A stretch of DNA of 64,000 nucleotides from Rhizobium sp. PP-CC-3A-592 (GTDB lineage Bacteria; Pseudomonadota; Alphaproteobacteria; Rhizobiales; Rhizobiaceae), in assembly GCF_003217095.1 (NCBI RefSeq), contig NZ_QJSR01000006.1, positions 137,377-201,376 of the forward strand, in the 5' to 3' direction. This document shows positions 9,051-19,306 of the stretch, one piece after another. Each line of letters begins with the position of its first letter. Within the stretch, counting starts at the first letter, position 1. A program made the translations under genes and the position numbers. The notes under the pieces are model-generated. The model made no database searches and had not been told where the DNA came from. It worked only from the letters and a program-made list of their open reading frames with translations.

Positions 9051-9073
9051 GCCGCCCCGGTGTTCGAGGCGGC
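9051..9073. repeat. Hairpin after repB
   Basis: GCCGCC (9051-9056) pairs with GGCGGC (9068-9073) around an 11-base loop, 21 bases downstream of the repB stop on the minus strand. It may be part of the repC leader structure that the antisense RNA controls, or a pause site. There is no T run. Confidence 0.35.
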
Positions 9074-9093
9074 AAGGTCGTTGCGCCTCAGGC

Positions 9094-10239
9094 TCAGCTT
9101 TCGCCGTCCGCCTCGCGCTCGAAGGTTTGATGCGCCTCGGCCAGAAGAGCTGCGGCGGCATCGATGAAGGCCGTCGGCGTGCCCTCGGCAAATTCGATCC
9201 GCGTTGCGCCGTTCTCCACCTTCAGTCGGGCAAAGACCCGGCCACGGGCATCGGTCAACGATCTCACGTCTCCGCTCTCGGCGTCCCCTGCCCTGCGCTT
9301 CGTCTTCATCGGCTTGCCCAAGGAATCGAGATGGGAAAACAGGATCTGGAAGCGCCGGTCGCTGTCGGCCGCCTTGAACTTCTCGGAATAGACGACAGCG
9401 GTGGCCTGCGCCTGCCGGGCATCGCTGAGCAGGATCTCGCCGAGCTTCATCCAGCGCTCCCGCCCGACCTTCGGCGCCGGGCCGATGAAGCGAATGAACC
9501 GGTCGGGCACGCCCTCGGCCACCTGCATCAGCCGTGAGAGCTCGCTCTTCTGCACGGCGAGCGCATCGCCGATCGTCTTACGGTCGAAACCGCGTTCCGT
9601 GAGGTTGCGGGCAAAGAGCGCACGCTCGATGAAGGAGAGGTTGCGGCGTTCAGCATTTTCCTTGCCTTGCGCCAGAACCAGTTCGTCGTCGGTCAGCGCG
9701 CGAATGATCGCCTTGACCGGACGGCCGAGGCGGGCGGCGGCGCGGATGCGGCGGTGGCCATAGGCCGTCTGGTAGACGCCCTGCTTCTCCGGGTGTGGGC
9801 GCAGAAGCACCGGCACCTGCTGGCCGGCCTCGCGCACGCTTTCCACCAGCGCCTCGAAATCCTCGTCCGCCGGTCCGTCGATCACGAGCCGATCCTCGAC
9901 GAACGAGGCCTCGATCCGTGCGGGGTCGATGCCGACGACGTGCTCGCCCTCCGACAGGGCTTGGCGCAGCGCGCGCGCTTCCTCCGCCTCACGGGTGATG
10001 GCGTTCAGCGAGAGGCCCATGACCTTGACCGCGCCGGATGCGCTGCGCGTGTGGGGTGTGAGCGGCACACTCTCCCCCGGAGTCCCCAGGTTTGTAGGGT
10101 TCTCGGCCGATTTCTGTTCAGGCGCCGGGCCTTCGCTCGGACCAGGCTTTTGCGCTTCCGCCGCACGCACGACGTCGGCCGGGCTCAGCCCGCCCCCAAA
10201 CAGCGCCTTCAATTCGCTCTTGCGGTTCCCCGCCATCAT
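9094..10239 (-). CDS. repB: Plasmid partition protein RepB (ParB family)
   Basis: The 381-residue product has the RepB N-terminus (RKSELKALFG), a ParB/Sulfiredoxin-like nuclease-fold domain containing GHRRIRAAARLGRPVKAIIR near residues 165-185, and a HTH region (FDRKTIGDALAVQKSELSRL) that binds parS. Two consecutive ATGs at 10239 and 10236 follow AAGGGA. RepB loads on the parS palindromes at 12028 and 12079 and works with the RepA ATPase. The gap to repA is 101 bases. Confidence 0.93.
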   Translation of the reverse strand: MMAGNRKSELKALFGGGLSPADVVRAAEAQKPGPSEGPAPEQKSAENPTNLGTPGESVPLTPHTRSASGAVKVMGLSLNAITREAEEARALRQALSEGEHVVGIDPARIEASFVEDRLVIDGPADEDFEALVESVREAGQQVPVLLRPHPEKQGVYQTAYGHRRIRAAARLGRPVKAIIRALTDDELVLAQGKENAERRNLSFIERALFARNLTERGFDRKTIGDALAVQKSELSRLMQVAEGVPDRFIRFIGPAPKVGRERWMKLGEILLSDARQAQATAVVYSEKFKAADSDRRFQILFSHLDSLGKPMKTKRRAGDAESGDVRSLTDARGRVFARLKVENGATRIEFAEGTPTAFIDAAAALLAEAHQTFEREADGES

Positions 10240-10340
10240 CCGATCCCTTTCCGCGTTCCCGGCCCGAAAGCCGCTCGCTCAACTCGTCTGCAACAGCGAA
10301 GCGCCCTGCGGCCGCTTGCCCATTCCCGTCCCTGACCCCG

Positions 10341-11612
10341 TCAGCGGTTCCACACTGCATGCACCAGCGTTTCGATCTCGCTGTTGACGGCATTCATCGA
10401 TTCCACCGCGCGGTCGTAGGTCGCGCGGGTAAAGTTCTCTCGGCCGACCTCATAGAGCGTCTGCTTGGTCAGACCCGCATCCGACACGGCGGTCGATTTC
10501 ACCATGGGTGCCGTCAGCACGCGCTCGCCGAAAAGTGAGCGCATGAAGCCGACGATCTGCGCCTGCGGCCCGTCATTCGGCTCGAAGCGGGTGACGAGGT
10601 AGCGCAGGAAATCGAAATTCAGCGTGCCCCCGGCGTCCCGCACGACGGACAGCAGATCGGCCGTCATGAACAGGAACTGGTTCATCGAGGCGATGTCCAG
10701 CATCTGCGGATGCACGGTGACGATGACGGAGGTCGAGGCGCAGAGCGCCGACAGCGTGAGATAGCCGAGCTGCGGCGGGCAGTCGATCACGACCACGTCG
10801 TAATCGGTCTCCACAGTTTCCAGCACCGCCTGGATCCGGGCGAAGAACAGGGGACCGCCCCCCGTTGCCCCTTCCCGGCCGGACTGCCGGTCGGCCAGCG
10901 CCTGCGGCGTTACATGCTCGAATTCCTGCAGCTCGATATTGCCGGGCACGAGATCGAGGCCGGGGAAATAGGTCTGGCGGATGACGTCGGACAAGGGCCG
11001 CTGCTCTGCATCGTAGCGGATGGCGCCATAGAGCGTGTCGTTGCCGGTCAGGTCCAATTCCGGTTGGTAGCCGAAGAGTGCCGACAGCGAGGCCTGCGGA
11101 TCGAGGTCGATGGCGAGCACCCGGTGGCCGGTCAGCGCCAGATATTGCGCCAGGTGCACGGCGGATGTCGTCTTGCCGGAGCCGCCCTTGAAATTGGTGA
11201 CGGAGATGACCTGCATCCGTTCGCCGGCCTCCGCATCCCGCCGCGGCAGGTAGCCGCGCGCCTTGGCGGTATTGCCTTTGGCGAGCGCCTGTTCCGACAG
11301 GTGCAGGCGCAGCGCGTTGATATCGGACAGCGAATAGAAGCGACGACCGCCCGCGCCGGTTTCCGGCTGCGGCCCCTCGCCGGCCAGAGACAGCTGGCGC
11401 AGATAGCCATCGGAGACGCCGATCAGCTTGGCCGCCTCGCCGGAGGAGAACGACCGCAACGTCTTTGTCGCGGTCGGCGGAAACAAACGCTCGCGCATCG
11501 CCTTCAACTGTTCCGACAGCGCGCTCGCATCCGCCGCAATCGTCAGATCCGCCGATGGTGTCGGCGCCGCATCTTTCGGGCCGGTGCGTGTCGTGTGGGC
11601 CGTTGGGGCCAT
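10341..11612 (-). CDS. repA: Plasmid partition ATPase and autorepressor RepA (ParA family)
   Basis: The 423-residue product has an N-terminal MerR-like HTH (FSSGEAAKLIGVSDGYLRQL, residues 55-74) and a deviant Walker A KGGSGKTT at residues 142-149, then LAIDLDPQASLS and VVIDCPPQLGYLTL. This layout is specific to RepA of repABC replicons: it segregates the plasmid with RepB and represses the operon through the HTH. The ATG at 11612 has GAGGAAAG upstream. An in-frame extension to 11723 is rejected because it lacks family sequence. Confidence 0.94.
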   Translation of the reverse strand: MAPTAHTTRTGPKDAAPTPSADLTIAADASALSEQLKAMRERLFPPTATKTLRSFSSGEAAKLIGVSDGYLRQLSLAGEGPQPETGAGGRRFYSLSDINALRLHLSEQALAKGNTAKARGYLPRRDAEAGERMQVISVTNFKGGSGKTTSAVHLAQYLALTGHRVLAIDLDPQASLSALFGYQPELDLTGNDTLYGAIRYDAEQRPLSDVIRQTYFPGLDLVPGNIELQEFEHVTPQALADRQSGREGATGGGPLFFARIQAVLETVETDYDVVVIDCPPQLGYLTLSALCASTSVIVTVHPQMLDIASMNQFLFMTADLLSVVRDAGGTLNFDFLRYLVTRFEPNDGPQAQIVGFMRSLFGERVLTAPMVKSTAVSDAGLTKQTLYEVGRENFTRATYDRAVESMNAVNSEIETLVHAVWNR

Positions 11613-12089
11613 GTCGTTTCTTTCCTCAATGTCTGGCCGGCGTGCCGCCGGCTTGCGGACGGGCTGCGTCCGGGGGATGGTCGATGTCTGCCATGTTCTC
11701 GCCCGCGCGGCGGCGATTCTCATGCGTCAGTGTATACGTCGCGCCATCACATATACAGAGGTGGCGGCCTGTTACGCCGGAGGCGCATGTATCTGCCTCC
11801 AACCGTTAGAGGTTGAGGGCTGTTGCTGAGTCGCGTCAAGCGATATTTGAAACGTGAAATCCGAATCATTCTTCCTGTCCACAGTGCCTCTTCGCGGCCA
11901 TTCCGTCGTGGTGGCGCGCTGAGAATAGACGAAAGGGTGAATGCGGGGAGAAAGAGGGATAGGCGACATTGAAACGGAAGGCTGATTCCGCCCTTTTATC
12001 CCCGCCTCCTGCCGCTCGGAAACGCGAGTTGACAGCTGTCAACTTTTGAATTGGGGGTGAGTCGCGTATTATGCCAAAGTTGACAGCTG
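11613..12089. promoter_or_regulatory. repABC leader and promoter region
   Basis: This 477-base stretch upstream of repA contains no supported gene. It holds one complete parS copy and most of a second (listed separately), a small hairpin GGAGGC(11779-11784)/GCCTCC(11795-11800), and a TGTATA...TATACA inverted pair around 11733-11757. The repABC promoter and RepA operator are expected here, but no convincing -35/-10 pair is visible by eye. Confidence 0.55.
12028..12043. promoter_or_regulatory. parS: parS site 1 (RepB-binding centromere)
   Basis: A perfect 16-bp palindrome GTTGACAGCTGTCAAC, which fits the parS consensus of rhizobial repABC plasmids (GTTNNCNGCNGNNAAC). It lies 416 bases upstream of the repA start. 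Confidence 0.88.
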
Positions 12090-12094
12090 TCAAC
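12079..12094. promoter_or_regulatory. parS: parS site 2, overlapping the stop codon of the WGR gene
   Basis: An identical 16-bp palindrome (GTTGACAGCTGTCAAC) whose start is 51 bases from that of site 1. Its bases 12090-12092 are also the TGA stop of the minus-strand WGR gene, so the coding end and the centromere share sequence. Confidence 0.88.
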
Positions 12095-12365
12095 TCGCCC
12101 GCGCCATCGGCCGCAACCCCCACTGCCCCACCGTGTACCCCCGCGCCCGCTTCTGCCGGAGAAGTGCCATCATGGCCGCCGTCGCCGCCCGCTCGTCTGC
12201 GAAGAACTCGACACGAGATCGCCCCGCAGATCCGATCCGGCCCCAGCGACGAACGAGCACGATCTCGCCGAAGAGCGAGGGCTCCAGCGAGAGCGCGTAG
12301 AAACGCGCCATGTTGCGCGACGGGTCGCAGCGTTCCAAATGCAGGCGATAGGACGGGGTTTTCAT
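12090..12365 (-). CDS. WGR-domain protein
   Basis: The 91-residue product is almost entirely one WGR domain: RLHLERCDPSRNMARFYAL, then LVRRWGRIGSAGRSR with the defining W-G-R, and a final helix EFFADERAATAAMMALLRQK. WGR domains occur in PARPs and in small bacterial proteins and are thought to bind nucleic acid; small versions next to repABC operons are, to my knowledge, common on rhizobial plasmids but have no proven role. The ATG at 12365 starts MKTPSYR; the frame is open to 12401. It reads toward repABC and its stop lies inside parS site 2. A 12-bp inverted repeat lies 44 bases upstream. Confidence 0.82.
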   Translation of the reverse strand: MKTPSYRLHLERCDPSRNMARFYALSLEPSLFGEIVLVRRWGRIGSAGRSRVEFFADERAATAAMMALLRQKRARGYTVGQWGLRPMARAS

Positions 12366-12408
12366 GCGCGCAGAGTCTCGCTCTGGGGAGACGACGTCCA
12401 ACGAGACT

Positions 12409-12438
12409 TATGAATCGATCCGGCTTGATCGATTCATA
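12409..12438. promoter_or_regulatory. Perfect 12-bp inverted repeat, candidate operator
   Basis: TATGAATCGATC (12409-12420) and GATCGATTCATA (12427-12438) are exact inverted copies around a 6-base spacer. The site lies between the divergent WGR gene (start 12365) and the thiC riboswitch (about 12544), so it could be an operator for either promoter, or an RNA hairpin. No T run follows. Confidence 0.6.
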
Positions 12439-12543
12439 GCTGTGATCGAACGGACCTCTCTCATCCTCCGTGCTGCCGAAAAGGCGCGGCTAAAAGCCGG
12501 CTTGACCGCGGCCACGGCTCCATGCAACCTTCCGCATATTCAC

Positions 12544-14569
<2,026 letters not shown>

Positions 14570-14579
14570 GACGGCTTCG

Positions 14580-14620
14580 GGCGGATGCCTTGGGGATGAG
14601 GGGGGGCTTCGGCATCTGCC
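14580..14620 (+). terminator. Hairpin after thiC, possible terminator
   Basis: GGCGGATGCC (14580-14589) pairs with GGCATCTGCC (14611-14620) with one mismatch, 10 bases after the thiC stop. The loop is long and no T run follows, so it may only slow polymerase. Confidence 0.35.
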
Positions 14621-14759
14621 TCTAGGGATGGTTTGAATGAGGGTCCCCGCACGCTTTGTCATTTCCGTTCCCGATCCCGTGTCGGAACCCGCGCAGCCTT
14701 GCCTTTCTCCCGTTGCGAGGGTTCAATGCTGAACGGTCCGAACCTTGCGAAAGGCTTTC

Positions 14760-15038
14760 ATGGGAACCCTCGTCGCCGCCGTCTTCCTGCTCATCTTCCT
14801 GTTCGGCTGCCTGCGGTCTCCCGGCCAGGCGACGATCCTCGCGGGTCTTCTGATCTTTGCCGCGGGTCTCGTGCCCCTGGCGCTGATCACCGACATCCAC
14901 CCCTATTTCCTCCTCGCCGTCCTGCAAGCCCTCACGACCACCCCCGCCGTTCCCATCGGCATTGCGCTGATGGCGCTCGGCCGGCTGGTCGTTCACGCCG
15001 AACGACGCGAAGCGGCGCGGCAGCGCGATCGTCCTTGA
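14760..15038 (+). CDS. Small integral membrane protein of unknown function
   Basis: The 92-residue product has three hydrophobic stretches (about residues 4-18, 25-44 and 50-75: TLVAAVFLLIFLFGCL, TILAGLLIFAAGLVPLALI, FLLAVLQALTTTPAVPIGIA) and a basic tail (RREAARQRDR). I do not recognise a family. The ATG at 14760 has GAAAGG six bases upstream; a TTG at 14745 is also in frame. It lies 190 bases after thiC in the same direction. Coding status is supported by the hydrophobic pattern and site spacing only. Confidence 0.5.
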   Translation: MGTLVAAVFLLIFLFGCLRSPGQATILAGLLIFAAGLVPLALITDIHPYFLLAVLQALTTTPAVPIGIALMALGRLVVHAERREAARQRDRP

Positions 15039-15360
15039 ACATCGGTCGCGGACATCCGGCTTCGGCAACAAGAGGGGAGGGCCCTGCAGAATGTCTCTGT
15101 GGCAGCGCCGAGTATTTCCCCAGACGATCCACAGGCCGCGACAGACTTGTCTTACCCTAAATATTGGGTAGACAGCGCTTCATCACGTTGAGCCCCGCGT
15201 CACGTCTTGACGTCATCACGACGCGGCGGTTCCGTTAAACGTATTTCAACCAAACCTTTGTAAAACAGGGAGAATGGACAGCACTGTGCCGTCCCGACCG
15301 ACTGTGTGCCCGAGTTTATCGCCGACCCGTTGAAGCAAAGATCGCGTTTGGAGACGCCGG
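15039..15360. promoter_or_regulatory. Region before the first chemoreceptor gene
   Basis: No gene is supported in these 322 bases. TGTC-T-TACCC (15148-15157) and GGGTAGACA (15166-15174) form an inverted repeat with a one-base bulge and an AT-rich loop, a possible operator about 190 bases before the receptor start. A TGACGTCA palindrome occurs near 15209-15220. AT content rises at 15235-15275, where the promoter probably lies. Confidence 0.35.
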
Positions 15361-17679
15361 ATGTTCCCGAAAACGGCCACGGGCCGCAATATGTTCGCCA
15401 TCGTCGCCACGGGTGTCGCCACCACGGTGGCAACGGCGGGCATTCTTCTCTACCTCGCCTATCACGAGGTCCGTGCGCGTTCGATCGCCGAAATGACCAA
15501 TGCGGCCGCCACCAGTGCTGCCAATGTCGAGACCCGCTTCGGCGCACTGAAGACGCTCAGCTTCAACATGCGGTCGTATCTCGTTGCCGCAGCGCAGGGC
15601 GGCGCGCCCTCCCGCGAGGCGACGGATGCGTTTCTCCGCCAGCTCCTGGTCGATAATCCCGCGGCCGTCGGCGTCAGTACCGGCTGGGAGCCCGACGCCT
15701 TCGACGGCAAGGATGCCGACTACAAGAGCAAGCCGGGCCATGACGCGACGGGTCGCTACGTTCCCTATTTCGCACGCTCGGGCGAAACGATCCTGCACGA
15801 TCCGCTGGTCGACTACGACAAGCCGGGTGCCGGCGACTATTATCAGGTGCCCAAGCAGACCGGCCGGGACTTCTTCACCGAACCCTATCAATACGCCATC
15901 GACGGCAAGAACGTTCTCATGACCTCCTTCATGGTGCCCCTGTTGAAGGACGGCCGCTTCGTCGGTGTCACCGGCGTGGATACCGCCCTCGACAGCCTGT
16001 CCAGGGACCTTTCGGGCCTGAAGCCGCTGGGGGCGGGCTTCGTCGCGCTGATCAGCCAGGGCGGCAGCATCGTCGCCTATCCCGACCAGACGCTGCTGGG
16101 CAAATCGCTGAAGGATTCCGGGCTCGATGCCGCGGCCTGGGATCAGGTGGTCGCCCATCCCGGCACGCCGGTGGAAATGACCAATGCCGACGGGTCGCAG
16201 AACCTCGCAGTCGCTGTGCCGGTCAACATCATTCCGGGAACCACATGGTACACGGTCGTCTCCGTGCCCGTTCCCGCCCTCTTTGCCGGGCTGAAAAGCC
16301 TTGCCATGACCTCGCTGATCGTCGTCGGCATCGCCACCGTGCTTCTGGTCGCGGTTGCCACCGCGCTCGCCAACCGCTTCCGCAACCGTCTCGGCAAGGT
16401 GATCGCGGCGACGAATTCCATTGCGGCCGGCCGGTTGGATGCGGATCTCTCGGACACGACGGCCAAGGACGAGATCGGCGATATGGCGCGCTCCCTGGAG
16501 GTGCTGCGCGACAGCAATGTGGCCCGGATGCGGCTGGAGCAGGAAGCCGCGGCCCATCGCAGCCTGAGCGAGGAAGAACGCCAGAGCAAGGCCGAGGCCG
16601 ATCGTATCCGCACGGCCGATATGGCGCAGGCCACGGCGGGTCTCGGCAAGGGGCTGAAGCATCTGGCGGACGGCGATCTAACCTTCCAGCTTGCCGACCC
16701 CTTCGCAGCCGATTTCGAAACGCTCCGTGCCGACTTCAATGCCGCGGTGACGGAGCTTTCGCAGACGCTGCGGGACGTGGCGCAGGCAACGGACGCCATC
16801 GACACCGGCAGCCGGGAGGTCAGCAGCAGTGCCGACGACCTCTCCAAGCGCACCGAACAGCAGGCCGCCTCGCTCGAGGAGACGGCCGCCGCGCTCGACC
16901 AGATCACGGTCAACGTCGCCAACGCGTCCAAGCGCGCTGACGAGGCCCGCAAGGTCGCCGTTCTCGCCAATGACAGTGCCGCCCAGTCCGGTCGCGTCGT
17001 CGCCGATGCGGTGGACGCCATGCAGAAGATCGAGGCGTCCTCGAACGAGGTCTCCAACATCATCGGCGTCATCGACGAAATCGCCTTCCAGACCAACCTT
17101 CTGGCGCTCAATGCCGGCGTGGAAGCCGCGCGGGCAGGGGAGGCGGGCAAGGGCTTCGCTGTCGTCGCACAGGAAGTGCGCGAACTGGCCCAGCGTTCGG
17201 CAAAGGCCGCAAAGGACATCAAGGACCTGATCCGCATTTCCTCCAACGAGGTGCAGAACGGCGTGAAGCTGGTCAGCGACACGGGCGAGGCGCTGAGGAT
17301 GATCGAGGGTTACATCATCACCGTCAACCAGCACATGGCCTCGATCGCGACATCGGCCGGAGAACAGTCCGTCGGTCTGGCCGAAGTGAACACGGCCGTG
17401 AACCAGATGGACCAGGTGACCCAGCAGAACGCGGCGATGGTCGAGGAAACCAGCGCGGCCGGCGCGACGCTTGCGACCGAAAGCAGCCGACTCCGCGAAC
17501 TGGTCTCCCGCTTCCAGCTCGGCAGCACGCACCACCACACCGTCACCCTCATGGCCGCAAGCCCGGTTCAGCGGCAACCTCAGCGCCCTCTCGCCGCACC
17601 CGTCAATAGGAATGGCGGAAAGGTCACCCGCTCCATCGCCGGCAATGCCGCCGTGCAGGAAAGCTGGGAAGAGTTTTAA
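15361..17679 (+). CDS. Methyl-accepting chemotaxis protein with periplasmic dCache sensor
   Basis: The 772-residue receptor has a first membrane helix (residues about 10-33), a large periplasmic domain with dCache features ([43 protein letters not shown] is the family's ligand-pocket region), a second helix near 315-335, HAMP sequence ([10 protein letters not shown]), and the MCP hairpin tip [20 protein letters not shown]. It ends ESWEEF, an xWxxF tether for CheR/CheB. GGAG lies seven bases before the ATG. dCache domains of this type commonly bind amino acids or organic acids; the ligand is unknown. Confidence 0.92.
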   Translation: MFPKTATGRNMFAIVATGVATTVATAGILLYLAYHEVRARSIAEMTNAAATSAANVETRFGALKTLSFNMRSYLVAAAQGGAPSREATDAFLRQLLVDNPAAVGVSTGWEPDAFDGKDADYKSKPGHDATGRYVPYFARSGETILHDPLVDYDKPGAGDYYQVPKQTGRDFFTEPYQYAIDGKNVLMTSFMVPLLKDGRFVGVTGVDTALDSLSRDLSGLKPLGAGFVALISQGGSIVAYPDQTLLGKSLKDSGLDAAAWDQVVAHPGTPVEMTNADGSQNLAVAVPVNIIPGTTWYTVVSVPVPALFAGLKSLAMTSLIVVGIATVLLVAVATALANRFRNRLGKVIAATNSIAAGRLDADLSDTTAKDEIGDMARSLEVLRDSNVARMRLEQEAAAHRSLSEEERQSKAEADRIRTADMAQATAGLGKGLKHLADGDLTFQLADPFAADFETLRADFNAAVTELSQTLRDVAQATDAIDTGSREVSSSADDLSKRTEQQAASLEETAAALDQITVNVANASKRADEARKVAVLANDSAAQSGRVVADAVDAMQKIEASSNEVSNIIGVIDEIAFQTNLLALNAGVEAARAGEAGKGFAVVAQEVRELAQRSAKAAKDIKDLIRISSNEVQNGVKLVSDTGEALRMIEGYIITVNQHMASIATSAGEQSVGLAEVNTAVNQMDQVTQQNAAMVEETSAAGATLATESSRLRELVSRFQLGSTHHHTVTLMAASPVQRQPQRPLAAPVNRNGGKVTRSIAGNAAVQESWEEF

Positions 17680-17810
17680 GAGACGGCAGCATCCGCCGGA
17701 CCGCTGCAAAAACCATTGAATCAGACGTCAGAACCGCATGCCGTGTCGCACACGAGGCCGGCATTCTTCTCTATCGCGCCGGTCACAAGGTCCGGTCTCC
17801 GTCAAAACCC

Positions 17811-18902
17811 TCAGTCCGGACGGTGGCACAAGCTCACGGCTATCTCGGCATCCTTGCCGAGACCGAACCGTACGCCGCCCTCTTGCAGGGCATTGCGAAT
17901 GGCCTCGACGTGAGGAAGCCTCGTCCGGTTTCCCGTGCCATGTTCCAGGCGCCGGATCGTCGAGACGGAGACGCCGGCCTTGAGCGACAGGTCTTCCACG
18001 TTCCAGTCCAGAAGCGCCCGCGCCGCGCGAATATGCGCTCCGTCCAGTGCCTTGACGGCATCGACGGGTGGCGCGGACACGGTCGAAGTCAGCGGTGCTG
18101 TCTCGATGAGGACACCAATCCACTCCCGCACCGACCCATCTGCGTTGCAGAGCGGCGCACCGCGCATCAGGTAGCGTCGAAAGCCTCCAGCCAGACACCG
18201 GATACGAAGATCGATGGAATAGGGTTGGCCGGTCCGTGTGCACTCGGCCCAGAGCGCGCGAATGCCATCCCGCTCATCGGGGTGAATGGCCTCCAGCCAT
18301 CCCCAGTTGTCCGCCGCCTCCAAGGTCTGTCCAGTGAGGTCTTCCCATCTCAGCAAGGACAGGATCTTGCCATTGGGTAGAATGCGCCATTTCACCTCGG
18401 CAATGGCCGATATCAGGCGTTGATAGCTCTGCCATCCTTCGCCCGCCAAGATCCGCGCCTCATGCTGTTCGGTGACATCCGTCAGCATTCCGAGCGCGCG
18501 CGTGGGAACGCCGTCCGGATCAACGAGCGCCTCAGCCCTGTTTTGGATCCAGCGCAGGGTTTTATCGGGACGGATAATGCGAAATTCCCGTTCGATCGCC
18601 TGACCCGAGCGGATGATCGCCATCATATCGGCGTTCGCGCCCCGGTCGGCCGGATGGATCATCCGGATCACATCGGCAAATTCGAGCCTGGTGAAAGGCA
18701 AAAGCCCCAAGAGCCGGAAGAGCCCCACCGAACCGTTGATCTGACCGATGTCGAAATCGATCGACCAGAAGCCCACCCGGCCCTGATCTTCCAGCAGCTT
18801 CAGGAAATGCCGCGAGGAAATGCCCGACAGACGGTGACCACGCGTCTCCTGACCAAAGGCCGCACCGGTCGCGTCGTCTCCCAACAGGCTCGTCGTCGGC
18901 AT
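17811..18902 (-). CDS. PAS-PAS sensor protein with C-terminal XRE-type DNA-binding domain
   Basis: The 363-residue soluble product has two PAS domains (about residues 33-150, with the PAS/PAC ending MLTDVTEQHEAR, and 160-272, ending EWIGVLIETAPL) followed by a Cro/C1-type helix-turn-helix (ARALLDWNVEDLSLKAG, VSVSTIRRLEHGTGN, about 290-345). It would be a one-component regulator sensing an intracellular cue and binding DNA. It stands alone on the minus strand between two chemoreceptor genes and is divergent from the second one at 19307. Its targets are unknown; the receptor and its own promoter are natural candidates. The ATG at 18902 has GGAG close upstream. Confidence 0.82.
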   Translation of the reverse strand: MPTTSLLGDDATGAAFGQETRGHRLSGISSRHFLKLLEDQGRVGFWSIDFDIGQINGSVGLFRLLGLLPFTRLEFADVIRMIHPADRGANADMMAIIRSGQAIEREFRIIRPDKTLRWIQNRAEALVDPDGVPTRALGMLTDVTEQHEARILAGEGWQSYQRLISAIAEVKWRILPNGKILSLLRWEDLTGQTLEAADNWGWLEAIHPDERDGIRALWAECTRTGQPYSIDLRIRCLAGGFRRYLMRGAPLCNADGSVREWIGVLIETAPLTSTVSAPPVDAVKALDGAHIRAARALLDWNVEDLSLKAGVSVSTIRRLEHGTGNRTRLPHVEAIRNALQEGGVRFGLGKDAEIAVSLCHRPD

Positions 18903-19306
18903 ACCGCTCCATCCTTCCCGGCCGCTTTGGCGTTGATGAAGGGGTGGGTGACCGTTTTTCGCTCAATTTCAGCTTAGGTCCGGCATAGTCCGTCGAAAAC
19001 CACCAATTCCATGCGTCAAAAGCGCAAATCGCGTATTTTCTTAAATCAAAGATTATATGAAACACAACAAATTTATTGAATAATCAGACATTGCGTTCAG
19101 CGAGTGGCAGAGCGTTTCAAGTCGATCGCCAGAAAGACACGTCCTTTAACGTGCCCGCCGAAGCGCCTTGAAGCAGAGCCATCATTCCTAGCGAATTGCG
19201 ATACGGACATGATCTCCGTGTTTCCCAAAGCCTCTGGCAGAATGATTTTGCCTCTTGGCGTTTGTCCATCGGACACGACACAGACATACCTCGACTGGAG
19301 ATCCCT
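18903..19306. promoter_or_regulatory. Divergent intergenic region between PAS-XRE gene and second chemoreceptor
   Basis: This 404-base gap holds the promoters of both divergent genes. The segment 18985-19090 is strikingly AT-rich for this replicon (ATTTTCTTAAATCAAAG, CAACAAATTTATTGAATAA). No tRNA or conserved small gene is visible. Confidence 0.4.
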
